The position numbers were made by a program, and so were the translations under genes. From assembly GCA_951799425.1 (NCBI GenBank), contig OX637394.1, forward strand, positions 43,015,642-43,079,641: DNA of 64,000 bases. The letters run 5' to 3'. Origin of the DNA: Ilex aquifolium. Taxonomy: Eukaryota > Streptophyta > Magnoliopsida > Aquifoliales > Aquifoliaceae. Under the pieces are notes generated by a model that saw only the letters and a list, made by a program, of their open reading frames with translations, did not search any database and was not told the origin of the DNA. Positions 21,105-32,161 of this stretch are shown here, in pieces (the first letter of the stretch is position 1; each line of letters starts with the position of its first letter).

Positions 21105-24100
21105 TCATTTGCAGAAATGAAGGAAGACAAGTGCTAGAGCCCCTGACTTAAAGATAAGAGATGATGGAATCCCATACTTTCCTCTCCCAAACAATCCTCT
21201 AAAAAATGACCAAAAGCATAGCACCACCCACACACTGCATATGACCTCCCCTATCCCAACCCCATTTTCACCATGAGCCACTGGCCGGAACCCGAACAGT
21301 CCGATGACCAACGCCGCCAAGTTCACCAGCAAAATGGCAATGCCGGGCACAAAAATTGGGGACTCGTCAAATGTGAACCTTCCGGCCTCATCATTATTGT
21401 CATTGGTGGTAGTTGTTTGATCTTTCTTTGTAACTTCAAAGGTAGTCTTGGATAATCCTACGAACTTGAGTATAACATCGAGGAATCCGAAAAACCATGC
21501 TGTCATGGTTATGACTCTCAACATTCTATGGTTGTTCCACCATGCACGGGTTGACAAGTTTGTTCGTATGTACTCTGATAGAGAGTATAAGTTGAAGATG
21601 ACAAAGATGGTAATAGGTATGAGTATTGCTTTTTCGTGGACCTGCATATATGAAATGTTAATAAGTAATAGAAAGAGTGAATCAGATAATGTGATGATTA
21701 TTTTTGGCCATGATCATCTACCATGTTCATGTGATTGATACAATTACCATCGTTTAACAATCAAATAAGAAAAATAATAATAATCGATGATGACCATATA
21801 TTGTTTGTCTCATTTAAATACGTTAATGAAGTCGTATCGTGGTAGATTCAAATAGTGCGAACGCCTTATCCAAGAAGTTGCCCTTCTGAAGCTAACTCGT
21901 CGTACCCCTAATTCTATGAAAACAACACAAAATAGACATTTTTTTTTATATATAATACCAATTAAATGGATTTATTATCATATTTGATGCTAACCATACA
22001 AATAAATTATATTATTCAAGTTAATTGATCATGTTATTCCCAGGTTCGAGTGTTTTTGAGTTCGAGTCCTGTAATGGTTTGTACAGAAAATAGAGCTATC
22101 AACAACATGAGCACATAAAATAATAAAATTTGGAGTAATGTTATTAGAATCTAATTTATTGACTTAATGATGTGATTTTATTGTAATTATTAGATTAACA
22201 AGACGTTTTAACGTTTGATAGGATCCACATTCAATCTAAAGGTTATAGTGAATTAATTCAACAAATTAGGTCCCAATAGCATTGCTCTAAAATTAGAGGG
22301 TTACGATTTGTTCGTACCTTGGGCAAGAAGTGCGAGTTGGAGATAATACAATAAGCCGGCAAAGCAGCGTAACAAAGCTCAGGAATGGATCGTAGAGCCC
22401 ATATGAGAACCCATAAATAGGCCAGACACTGCCTGAACTGGAGCTCACCTTTGAATGTAGCAATTATCGGGCTTTTTGGGCCAAAGAGAATATCAAGAAG
22501 CCCAGTGGACCACCTCTTCTGTTGGATCAATGAGGCTGGCCCACTAGAGGGTACACTCCCAAGAAAAGCAGTTGGATCGGGCGTTAAATAGACGGATCTC
22601 AAATCCCTCCTATGGATAGTAAGCCCAGTTAACAAGTCTTCTGCTGCAGACCCATACATCCAACCAACCTGAAAGGTGCCCAAATAGATAAACTAGAAAT
22701 AATCCCGTGTCTAAAGACAATCTATAATACTAAAAATCGAACATTGATCATACGATATTTATATTTTGAATAAAAATTTATTTTTTTAATTACATAATTT
22801 AAAATTAAAGTAAACATATCAAAAATAAGAGAGAGATATGAGAGAGAGAAAATAGATAAGTGTATGTACAGTGTAATATATCACACATATATTAAATGTA
22901 TAAATAATTTGATATTTATCTTAAGCACGAGTCTCTAAACTTGAGTTTAAACTTTGACACAAGCTCAACCTCGGATAATTTAAGCATCCGAGCCAACCAA
23001 AAATTAATGAGTTGAGGCTAAAACTCGTTACAATTGCAAACGAATGAGCCAAGCTAGAACAGTTTAACACACAGTCTTGATTGTTTCATTTGCATCTCTT
23101 GTCATGTAGGAGGAGGAAAAATGATGTCTCTCACCTTTTCACCCCAGCTGCTGCCATATTCATATCCACAGCCTGCAACTTGATATGCTGCATCAGTAGA
23201 ACTTGATAAACCAGCTGCTCTCTCTGTCTTTATGTTTGATCCACATATAATCTGAGCTGCTGATTTGGAGAACTCCATTGACTTTCCAAATGTTTTCTGC
23301 AACTTCTCATCACTCAATTCCCCTGAAAATCCAAAAAAAAAAAAAACCAGAGTAATTTTACTGTTTTCTTCACTTAAGTGTGGACAGAAAAATTCATGTT
23401 TTGCAAGAAAAACAAGAAGAAAGTACTTAGAGAAAAGTGAAAGTTTTACACGGCTAAAGTTGATTCACATACCGCTAGCTACTTTATCATCGGGTGATAA
23501 ACCATATATAACTTTTCTTCTGTGAAAACATCCTGTTCCTCCATAGAATGGCCCTTGAATCCCCGTGATTCCATGCATCATATACTGAGTTAGACATATC
23601 AAGAAAGTATTGGGTCAATTTGTGATTAAGTGTCAGTTTCGTGTATTAGTGATATTTTCTCATCAAAAACATTGGTAAAAAAGACAGGGTTAAGTAAACG
23701 GGAATAAATTTACTACTTGAACCAAATTTATTGACCTAATTTACAGATCTAATTACTCGCAACCACTAGATTGACAATGAATCTCAATATTAGTTGAGAC
23801 CCGCTACCAATTCAGTGGTTGTAATGAATTAGATTGACAAATTAGCTCTGAATCGTATTATTGAAATTTTACATACTTCTTGCAAAACCACCATCTGATT
23901 TCCAAATGGGTCATCCTTGAGTCCATCATGGAAGTGTTGTGGAGATTGAACAAAGGCACAGTCTCTTTCATCCTTGAAACCAAGCAGCAGACACATTGCA
24001 TGAAGAACAATTTGTGGATTGTTGGCATACATATCACAATCTACGTTCAGCATGAATGGAGCATTTGTCATCACTCCTGATACTCTCGTCTGTTTCATAA

Positions 24101-27100
24101 CTCCATTTGGGTCAGGTTACGATACAAATAAATCAAATTTACGCTTCAATAAGGTTTAAGAAATTGGGATTAATCTAAAAAATTATCGATTCAATTGAGT
24201 GATAATCGGACATGATTGAATCGTAAGTTAACCCGATTGAATCATAACTTACTTTATGATATTGGTAACTTAGTAGGAATGATTGCAGAAGTGTTTATAT
24301 AGTTAAAAAAAAAATCACTTAGTATGAAGGGCTTTTCGCACTTTCAACCTTGAAAGATTTTAAGTTTTTTATTTTGTATCATTAAAGATTCAAATTTTCA
24401 TATTACATTCTCAATGCATCAAAAACGTTGCAATGTGACCCTTCTGTTAGTTTCCGTTATTTTTTTCCGTCAAGAGTTAATCTATTGACACTAATGAAAA
24501 AAACTAACATAAAGTTAACAAAATGATCACGTTGTAACACTTTTGATACATTGAAGATATAAAGTGATAAATTTAATGTTTGAGGGTACAAAATAGAAAA
24601 TTTGAAATCTTATAGGGTACACAATGAAATTCACCCAAGTATGAATGTAGAAAGAAATACTACAAAAAAAATAAGTAAAAAAAAAAAAAACTTTCGAGGT
24701 GTATCTAATAACAAGTTCTTTATAAAGTACTTTGCCCCACTAAGAATTTACTAACAAGTTACAAGAAAATTTGTTGATACAACAAAAAGGGCGAAGATTT
24801 GAAACTAATATCGAGGAACTTCTTAAGAAATTTCCTTCAATAATTTTGATTTTGAGAGAGAATTGAATCAGAGAGAACTCTGATATAATATCGGTTGCTT
24901 GATTGAAAATTAACAGTTTTTCAAGTAGGTGCATTTTTCTAAAATTCACTATATGAATTTGAGGTCTCTTTATATATATATATATATATTTTTCCCCAAT
25001 AGTAACAACTTTTCAAAATATTTACAATCATCCGATCAAACTATACAACGTATCAATAAGACTGTGTTTGTTCATATGCTAAGGGTAACCCGTACCTGAA
25101 GGTAAAGTGTAATATAAATGATTTTAAGAGAGATGTTAGTAACCATTAAATGAATCTATTTAAAACCGTAAAATAAATTTATTAAAATTTACCATTTTAT
25201 ATTATAAATTATAGGTTGTAAGAACTGACCAGAACATTCATTGCACCAGCTTTGAAATGATGTGGATGCTTTGGACCCTTCTCTCTGGAGATGTAGACCA
25301 GATGAGGCAAACCATTCGGTACACCTTTCTTGTTGTCCCATATAACCTGAAAAAACATCATTTTAAATACCTAAAAAAAAGTTGATCAAAAAAAAAAAAA
25401 AATACCTAAAAAAAAACTGCCACTAAGAAAGGTGGCACACCTGCCAAACTTTTCTCGTGTTAATTATTCTATCGAACTCGAACCAAGTCCTAAAAATTCG
25501 AGTTAATTTAAACCACCATGCTGACGTATGATAGAGAGACTGATCTTTAGAGAGTAATTTATTAATGTTGATAAATTAGATCTAAATAACATTATTTTTT
25601 AAATGGAAGATTGATCACGTGTCTGTAATTCTTGAAGATTTTTTTTGGTGTACAAAATGTCTTGAACTTCTTCAATTATTAATAGAGAACCCCGCCAAAA
25701 AACATATTTTTTAATTGATCCCACCACGTGAATATAGAGCAGACTACGGTACATCGAAGGGGATTTTCGGTACCATACCTCCATTTATTACATTTGTGGT
25801 AACTTTTATCACATTTGTGGGTAGTTTTACCACTGTTGTGATACCCAAAAAAATAGTAAAAATATTTACCACAACAGTGGTAAAAACATTCACAAATGTT
25901 GTAAAAACACTCACAAATGTAGTAAATCACCCATAAAAGTGACAATTTTTTTGTACCTAAGAAACATGGTAAAAATAGTTACCACAAATGTAGTAAAAAT
26001 ACCCACAACAGTGGTAAAAACACCCATAAAAGTGGTAAATCAACCACAAAAGTGGTAAATATTTTAATTCTAAAATGACCCACAAAAGTTGTAAAAATAT
26101 CTTTTGAAGTAGTAAATTTTGGAGGTATGGTACCGAATTTTTTTTGGATGTACCGTAGTCTACTCCCGTGAATATGGGTCCCCCCCTTGTGAGGTTGCGT
26201 ATTCAAATTGAACAAATCCATATAATTGGGACAATTATTAGCACAAATTTCGGAAAGTGAATTACAAATTAAAAAATTAAATAAAATAAAATTGACTTTT
26301 CAAGGGTTTTATGAACGAGTAATACTACATAATTCAAATAAAATTTAAAAAATTATAATTTAAATGTATATTATTTTTTGGATGAGTGGGTCCATCAATT
26401 TTTTCAATAAAACTCACTCATTCAAAAAATAATATACATTTAAGTCGTATTTTTTAAATTTTATTTGAATTATATAATTTTTTTTAAGAACTACTGTCAT
26501 CAATACTTTTTTTTTTTTTTTTAATCTAATTCTTGTCCTCAAGTCAAGAGTGTATGTATATGTTCCGGCTTTCCTAGACCGCCATTCCTCATCTCCTACG
26601 AACTTACAATTTTTTAGTATCATACGTCCAATTTTCATTAAGGTGAAAACCTGACATGTGACATTCTATACTATACCACCACTTTTCACTTTTCACTAAA
26701 GTAAAAACTGACATGTGACATTGATATTTGAAATCAATAATTCCAAATCATCAGAATCAATATCAACTAGGGGGTGTATACGAATCCAATTCGACATAAA
26801 ATTAAAAAAATAATATGGTTAATTGACACAAATAATAAATAGGTTAAATTAAAGTTCGACACAAATAATACAATTAATGAGTACGGTAGATAGAAAACAA
26901 AAAATAAGAATTTTTTTTTTTTTTAACTTTTTAAATAGTATTATATAAGTTAATGTAGAATTAAATAATTTTTTATTAACACGAACCCGACATGTACTAA
27001 AAGTGATCCGACACGAAAATAACACGACTAAAAATCACACCACACGACATGATTGACACCCATAATATTAACAGCTATGAATAAATTTTTGTATGATGCC

Positions 27101-29627
27101 AACTTATCCTTAATTTGTGCCAAACTGCCAATTTATATGTATATATTGGGTGCAACTCGTGCCCGAAGATGCGATGAAATGTGAATAATTTTGAGAAAGA
27201 TGAAGGTAGTCATTGAATGAGTTTATTTGAATCTGTTGGATATACTTATTGAAACCTGTCATATTTTATACTATAGATTAGGAGTAATCTGTGTTTGAAG
27301 GCACGGTACAATTTGAATGATTTTAAGAAGAATGTTAGTGATCATTAGATAAATTTATTTAAGATTGTCAAATAAATTTATTAAAATTTAGTATATTTTA
27401 TATTATAGATTAAAAATAATGAATGTACCTTTATTATAGTTGGATGGTTGTTGCTCTCAAAGCTCTCATTATTTGAAAAGGCTGCAAATTCGCCAGCAAA
27501 ATCCCAAGCCACTGATCTTTGAGTTGCCTCTTCAATCTTTTGGCAAAGCTGTTCATATTCAACCTACAAAAACAAGAAGACAAAACGTACGTCATTTACC
27601 TGTAACAGTCTGTCATAAGGAAAGCATGATTTGTGAGTAATTATACGTATTTTGAATTTACTATGTAACTTCAATATCAAAGAAAGAAGGGAAAGTCTAC
27701 TGTACTGTATTGGTATCGTACTATCACGTACTATTTTTATGATAAAATTATAACTCAAAAATGAGAAGTTACAATTGTTTAAGGGAAATTCATGATCGAT
27801 CAAGGGGACCATGATCGATCACAGATACATATGATTGATCATGAACTTCTCCTTAACAGTTGTAACTTTTCCCTTATGAGTTGTAACTTGACCTTTCAAA
27901 GTTGTAATTTCGTTATCAATCTCAATCTATCATGATCGATCATGACTTTTAAAAGTTGTAACTTACACCTTAAATAGTTGTAAATTTCGATACGATACCT
28001 CTTTCGGTACCGTAGTCTTTCCCAACAAACAATGGGTGGAGCGGTTTTCAGAGGGAACAAATTTAGTGATTTTAAACGAGTCGAGCTAGGACAAGTTTTG
28101 ACATACTTAAACTCGGCTCGTAATTTTTAAGTTCGGTTCATACTCGGATGCCTAACTTAAAATTTTGTTGAAGCTTGACTCGTTTAAAGAACGAGTCGTT
28201 CGAGCTTAACTTGTCTAAGCTCGTTTATTATTAATGTGAACTTGAATATGAGTTTAGGATCAAACTCATGTGGGTTATGAGTGTGTTATTAACAGACAAT
28301 ATATAACTGGAAGAGATATATAAATTGAATCCCTACAAAAAAAAAATATCAAGCTTATATGATCCAACCAAATAGCTCGAGATTGGCTAATATTAAAACG
28401 AGCCTAAAATTTTGTTCATGTTTGGCTTATAGAACAAATTGAACGAACTTTAGCAACCTACAAAATTATCCAAACTCGAGTTGAGCCAAAGTAATTTGTT
28501 TCGTTTTGCAACCTTAAACAAATTGGCAATAATGATGATTCATGTACAAAAAAAAAAAGGTTAATAATATTTTTAATCCCTAAAGTATGTATTTTTTTTG
28601 TTAGTTTAGTCCTCATTGTATTAAATTGATCTCTAAAGTATTCAATTCTTGTCATTTTGATCCTTACATAGACAAACCATCAAATTTTTTGATGAACGTG
28701 ACTACGTGTCATTTTTTTCGATGGTATCACGTACCCAACACATGATCATACCGTCAAAAAACTTGACGACCCATCTATGTAAAATCTAAATGACACAAAT
28801 TAAATATTTTAAGGATCAAATTGATACAATGAGAACTAAACTAACAAAAAAATATATAATTTTAAAAACCAAAATTGCTATAAACCCAAAAACAAAATAA
28901 GAGCAAAGAGATAAGAGCAAGAAATGGTGCTTGACATTAGTGGGGAAATTATAAAATTACCTTTATATTTTTCCATTCTTGTTGGAATGAGCTATCTTTG
29001 GAAGATAAGGGCTTGCCAGTGAAGTATCGGAAGGGAGCTCTAACATGAATGTTATGTTTCTTACAAAAAGGAACCCAAAGTTTAGCAAACTTGGATGCTT
29101 CAACGAGAGAGTAGAAGGTGAGAGGCGAACCACTATCGTCCGAGACATAGCAAGCCAACTTGTTCGCCGGATAATCGACTGCTAACAAGGAAAGCACAGT
29201 GTTCACTGTTATAATCGGCGGTTCGAGGACTGGGTCTGCCGTTGTAACAAACATGTCCACCGGAGGAAGCTCATGAGCAGCTTTCCTATAGTGAAAAACA
29301 AAATGTAAGTGTAAGAGAGAGAGAGAGAGAGTGTGTGTGTGTGAGAGAGGGGGGGGAGGTTCTCTGATACCACTGCAAGAGGCGTTCTGGGTATGTGTTG
29401 AAATACACTTGATTCCATTTATTGTTGACATTGAGAATCCAAATGAAAGTGAACCATGACTCGCACAAAAACGCAAGAACCCAAGTGAATCCATGGCCTT
29501 TGAGATGGAGGAGACGGTAAACAAGGAGTGAGAGGAGAAGGAAGAGAATAATGAGTTCCACAGCTCGTGGTATGGTGTTTTTACGAGGGTTTCGTTCATA
29601 GAGAGGGACAGGGGTTGGATTGGCCAT
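21105..29627 (-). CDS. CSLB/H: Cellulose synthase-like glycosyltransferase, CslB/CslH clade, nine exons, 744 aa
   Basis: A processive GT2-family glycan synthase of Golgi or plasma membrane; the product in eudicots is unknown (grass CslH makes mixed-linkage glucan). Exons (minus): 29627-29371, 29285-28961, 27563-27429, 25346-25230, 24089-23877, 23584-23473, 23322-23135, 22668-22318 and 21641-21105, summing to 2235 bp with every phase matching and GT-AG borders. N-terminal membrane helices lie at about 24-70. Catalytic residues are D135/D136 (YVSDD), the DCD motif at 295-297, D460 (AEDLLTG) and QQKRW at 498-502. C-terminal membrane helices follow. The [19 protein letters not shown] stretch and the [12 protein letters not shown] and DDPFGNQM blocks favour CslH over CslB. 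The usual DDG reads DDS here. Introns 2, 3, 4 and 8 hold Mutator-type elements; intron 1 is only 85 bp. The gene looks intact. Confidence 0.93.
22133..22287. mobile_element. 155-bp hairpin MITE, Mutator-like, in intron 8 of the Csl gene
   Basis: The left end GAGTAATGTTATTAGAATCT pairs with the reverse complement of the right end (GAGCAATGCTATTGGGACCT). The flanks TAAAATTTG (22124-22132) and TAAAATTAG (22288-22296) form a 9-bp duplication with one change. Similar hairpins occur near 23705, 42978, 48030, 49915, 56480 and 56750. Confidence 0.7.
22740..22885 (-). repeat. Copy of a dispersed (GA)n-containing repeat
   Basis: This intron 7 segment is a shorter, reverse-oriented relative of the repeats at 45880-46215 and 57405-57735. 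They share a GAGAGAGA block between AATTTAAA-type AT-rich arms. Ends are unclear. Confidence 0.4.
23705..23862. repeat. Hairpin MITE in intron 5 of the Csl gene
   Basis: An inverted repeat of about 150 bp with the family core TTATTGACCTAATTTACAGA at left and TTAGATTGACAAATTAG at right. It belongs with the element at 22133-22287. Exact ends and flanking duplication are not clear. Confidence 0.55.
24329..24636. mobile_element. Mutator-like foldback MITE, 308 bp, in intron 4 of the Csl gene
   Basis: The ends are GGG...CCC with long diverged inverted arms (TTTTGTATCATTAAAG against TTTTGTACCCTCAAAC on the other strand). The flanks TAGTATGAA (24320-24328) and AAGTATGAA (24637-24645) are a 9-bp duplication with one change. 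It has no coding capacity. Confidence 0.75.
25736..26166. mobile_element. Mutator-like MITE, 431 bp, perfect 9-bp duplication, in intron 3 of the Csl gene
   Basis: The left end AGAGCAGACTACGGTACATC and the reverse complement of the right end GGAGTAGACTACGGTACATC match at 18 of 20 positions. The flanks are CGTGAATAT at 25727-25735 and 26167-26175, identical over 9 bp, which is diagnostic for Mutator-type insertion. The body is an array of short CACAAATGTGGTAAAAA-like units in both orientations. It is the best-preserved member of the family in the window; a decayed relative is at 31763-32161. Confidence 0.88.
26316..26494. repeat. Hairpin repeat in intron 3 of the Csl gene
   Basis: Arms at about 26331-26390 and 26411-26472 are complementary over some 60 bp (AATTCAAATAAAATTT and AATGTATATTATTTTTT on both). 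The loop is about 20 bp. It is a probable MITE, but no clear flanking duplication was found. Confidence 0.55.
27689..28023. mobile_element. Mutator-like MITE with TGATCGATCA palindromes, in intron 2 of the Csl gene
   Basis: Left end GGGAAAGTCTACTGTAC and right end (reverse complement) GGGAAAGACTACGGTAC match closely and resemble the ends of the 25736 element. The flanks AAGAAAGAA and AACAAACAA agree at 7 of 9. The interior carries several ATGATCGATCAT palindromes. It is the reference copy for the element split by the retrotransposon at 1-222/13907-13973. Confidence 0.68.
28559..28887. mobile_element. Foldback MITE, about 329 bp, in intron 2 of the Csl gene
   Basis: The inverted ends share TTTTTTGTTAGTTTAGT and TCAATTTGATCC-type sequence over about 100 bp. 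The flanks are poly-A-like (nine A against AAAAACAAA), compatible with a 9-bp duplication but of low information. It has no coding capacity. Confidence 0.6.
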
Positions 29628-29751
29628 TGGCTTACAGGAAGACGGAGAGAGAGAGAGAGAGACTGACTGCTTATTAGAGTGCAGTTCTGTGTGTTTGAAT
29701 GAGTTTATGCCTCCTTGTTATGGGTACTTATAGTGGATTTGCATCTTCTTC

Positions 29752-30165
29752 CTTCTTTCTTTTTGATGGTCTGGGAAGTTCGAGCCAATTTATGTGTATT
29801 TTAATTAATTTTCTCTTCAATTTAGTTAAAAATAGATCATTTATATCAAAATTAAGATATTCTTTTTTTTTTGGTCCAGCCTACCGGTATCCGAACCCAC
29901 TGGGCCGACTAATCCGGTATCGGAGCGGGTCCTGGGGTTAATGTTTTAAACTCCTCCCAACGGGCTTGCGGGGGATCGAACCGTAGTCCTCCCTACCAAA
30001 GTCTAGCCCCTGGCACCACTAGACCAAGACACCGTTGGTAAAATTAAGATATTCATGAGCGATAAATATCTCAAATTCTGCACTAAAGAGTTGTCAAAAT
30101 TCGAACTATTCAAACTCACTACATCTAAATTTATAATTTGTCCGTTCCCATTTGAGTTACCATTG
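29752..30165 (-). mobile_element. Older SINE copy split by a younger SINE
   Basis: The two outer parts (29752-29862 and 30040-30165) align with the continuous copies at 49090-49297 and 55728-55938: GTTCGAGCCAATTTA, then AAGATATTCATGAGCGATAA, then TCTAAATTTATAATTTGTCC. The younger SINE at 29863-30039 sits in the middle. The head is toward the right, with a diverged tRNA-like A/B-box region, and the tail is toward the left. Confidence 0.65.
29863..30039 (-). mobile_element. tRNA-derived SINE, 177 bp, 15-bp target duplication
   Basis: On the minus strand the head contains an A box (TGGTCTAGTGGTG) and a B box (GGTTCGATCCC), the internal RNA polymerase III promoter of tRNA-derived SINEs, and the 3' end is an A-rich tail. 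AAAATTAAGATATTC occurs on both sides (29848-29862 and 30040-30054), an exact 15-bp duplication. It is inserted in an older SINE. It is not a functional tRNA because no cloverleaf follows the B box. Confidence 0.9.
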
Positions 30166-30316
30166 GACTGTGGATTTATATCTTCACCACCTCATGCCTG
30201 CTTGAACTTGTGGCCATTTGAAGCTCATGCCTGCTTGAGCTTGTAGCCATTTGAAGCTCTGGCCATGAAATGTCTGGTTGATATTTGACCTGTATAATGT
30301 AATGTATTATCTTTTA

Positions 30317-31340
30317 GGGAGAATTACACCCACACCCCCTGAAATTTGTCACTTAATCACTCAAACCCCCTGACATTTGAAATATTACACACAGACCCCC
30401 TGAAGTTTGTACGCGCGTAACACTTAGACCCCTGCTGTAAATATATTCATTAATAAATTACACTCAGATCTCCTAAAGTTTGTAAATATATATTATTTAA
30501 ACCCCTTAAGTTTAAAATATTATACTTAGACCAAAAATATTTCAATCAAAGATAAAATATCAAATATTTTACAGTTTACAATTAAAATTCATGTTCTATT
30601 GAATCTTTTATTAAAATAAAATAAAAACTAAAAATTCAATTTTTTCTAAAAAAATCGTAATTAGTATACAATTATATTGTCTATTGAAATTTAATTTGGT
30701 CGTTTAAACGACGAAATTAAAATACCAAACTACCCCAATTAAAGCTAAAAGATATTGTGTCCATTACAGTTTGATCCCTTATTTAATTTTTTAGTTTTAT
30801 TCTAATAGATAATATAATTATATACTAACTATGATTTTTTTTTTTTAAATAGATTTTTATTTTTGATTTTATTTCAATAAATGACATAATAGAACATGAA
30901 TTTTAGATGTAAAATTTATATTCTACTATGAATGACTTAGATCCCTTGTTTGATTTTTTAGCTTTATTCCAATAGATAGTATAATTGTATACTAATTACG
31001 ATTTTTTAAGAAAAAATTAAATTTTTATTTTTAATTTTATTTCAATAAATTATACACTAGAACATGAATTTTGGTTGTAAAATTTAAAATATTTGATATT
31101 CTATATTTGATTAGAGTATTTTTGGTCTAAGTATAATATTTTAAACTTAAGGAGTCTAAGTATTATATACCTACAAACTTTAAGAGGGTCTAAGTGTAAT
31201 TTATTAATTGATATATTTACAGCAGGGGTCTAAGTGTTACACGCGTACAAACCACAGGAAGTCTGTGTGTAATATTTCAAATGTCAAGGAGTTTGAGTGA
31301 TTAAGTGACAAACCTCAGGGGGTCTGGATGTAATTCTCCC
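30317..31340. mobile_element. 1,024-bp foldback Mutator-like element with arms of about 400 bp
   Basis: It starts GGGAGAATTACA and ends TGTAATTCTCCC. The complementarity continues inward for about 400 bp with high identity, including TCACTTAATCACTCAAAC and ACACTTAGACCCCTGCTGTA. The centre holds a partial direct repeat of arm sequence (ATAGATAATATAATTATA-like). The flanks TATCTTTTA at 30308-30316 and 31341-31349 are identical over 9 bp. No transposase is present. Its outer sequence resembles the elements at 44962 and 63520. Confidence 0.9.
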
Positions 31341-31762
31341 TATCTTTTAATTTCGACTCATTGACCAATGACAATAGCTTGTACGGTAATGCTCCTGTAC
31401 ACCACCCAAAATTATAATCTTTTAAAGTGTATTATTACTAAATAATAATAAAAATTAATATCGATCACAAAATGTTATAACAGATTCAAATAACCCTATT
31501 TTTACAAGATTGAGTTGGAACCTCAAACTTTATTTCATAGTAAATTAAGTACGGTATTGAAAAACATTATTATATTATAGTTTTCTCTCAATTTATATAA
31601 TTATTTGTTATCAGCCGGGGGTTCTGTAATAGATTTGACCATCTTATTTAGCCCTTCTTTGCAATTTATATGTGTCTTTCATCAGATATATTTTGAACTA
31701 TATTATATAGGTATTTTTTTTAAAAAAAATATTTAATACCACAAAACTAATGGCAATTCATT

Positions 31763-32161
31763 GGATTTGACTAGGGTACTATTTTTTTTTTTTTTTTGAT
31801 ATCATACCCCTATTTATCACATTTGTCATTTGTGATTATTTTTATCACATTTGTAGGTCTTTTTTTCATTATTGTGGTACCTCAAAAATGATAAAAATAA
31901 TTATCATAACAGTGATAAAAATATCCACAAACGTAATAAAAATACTCATAAATGTGATAATTTTTTTTATACTAAAGAAAAGTGATAAAAATAGTTACTA
32001 CTAATGTGGTAAAAACAGTAGCGAAAATGATAAATCAATTATAAAAATAATAAATTTTTTTATTATAAAATAACTCATAAAAATTATAAAAATATATGTT
32101 AAAGTGATATAAATTAAAAATGCAGTAATAAAATTATTTCTTCCGTTCCATAGTCAAGTCT
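31763..32161. mobile_element. Decayed Mutator-like MITE related to 25736-26166
   Basis: The flanks CAATTCATT at 31754-31762 and 32162-32170 are identical over 9 bp. The diverged ends are GGATTTGACTAGGG and, reversed, AGACTTGACTATGG. The body parallels 25736-26166 unit by unit (TATCACATTTGT against TTACATTTGTGG; AACAGTGATAAAAATA against AACAGTGGTAAAAACA) with many C-to-T and G-to-A changes. Confidence 0.8.

Noticed and set aside
21273..21738. Plus-strand frames opposite the last Csl exon
   Set aside because: They are shadows of the minus-strand exon, which has the family's C-terminal membrane segments and correct phase.
29863..30039. tRNA gene on the minus strand
   Set aside because: A and B boxes are present, but no cloverleaf or acceptor stem follows. 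The A tail and 15-bp duplication identify a SINE.
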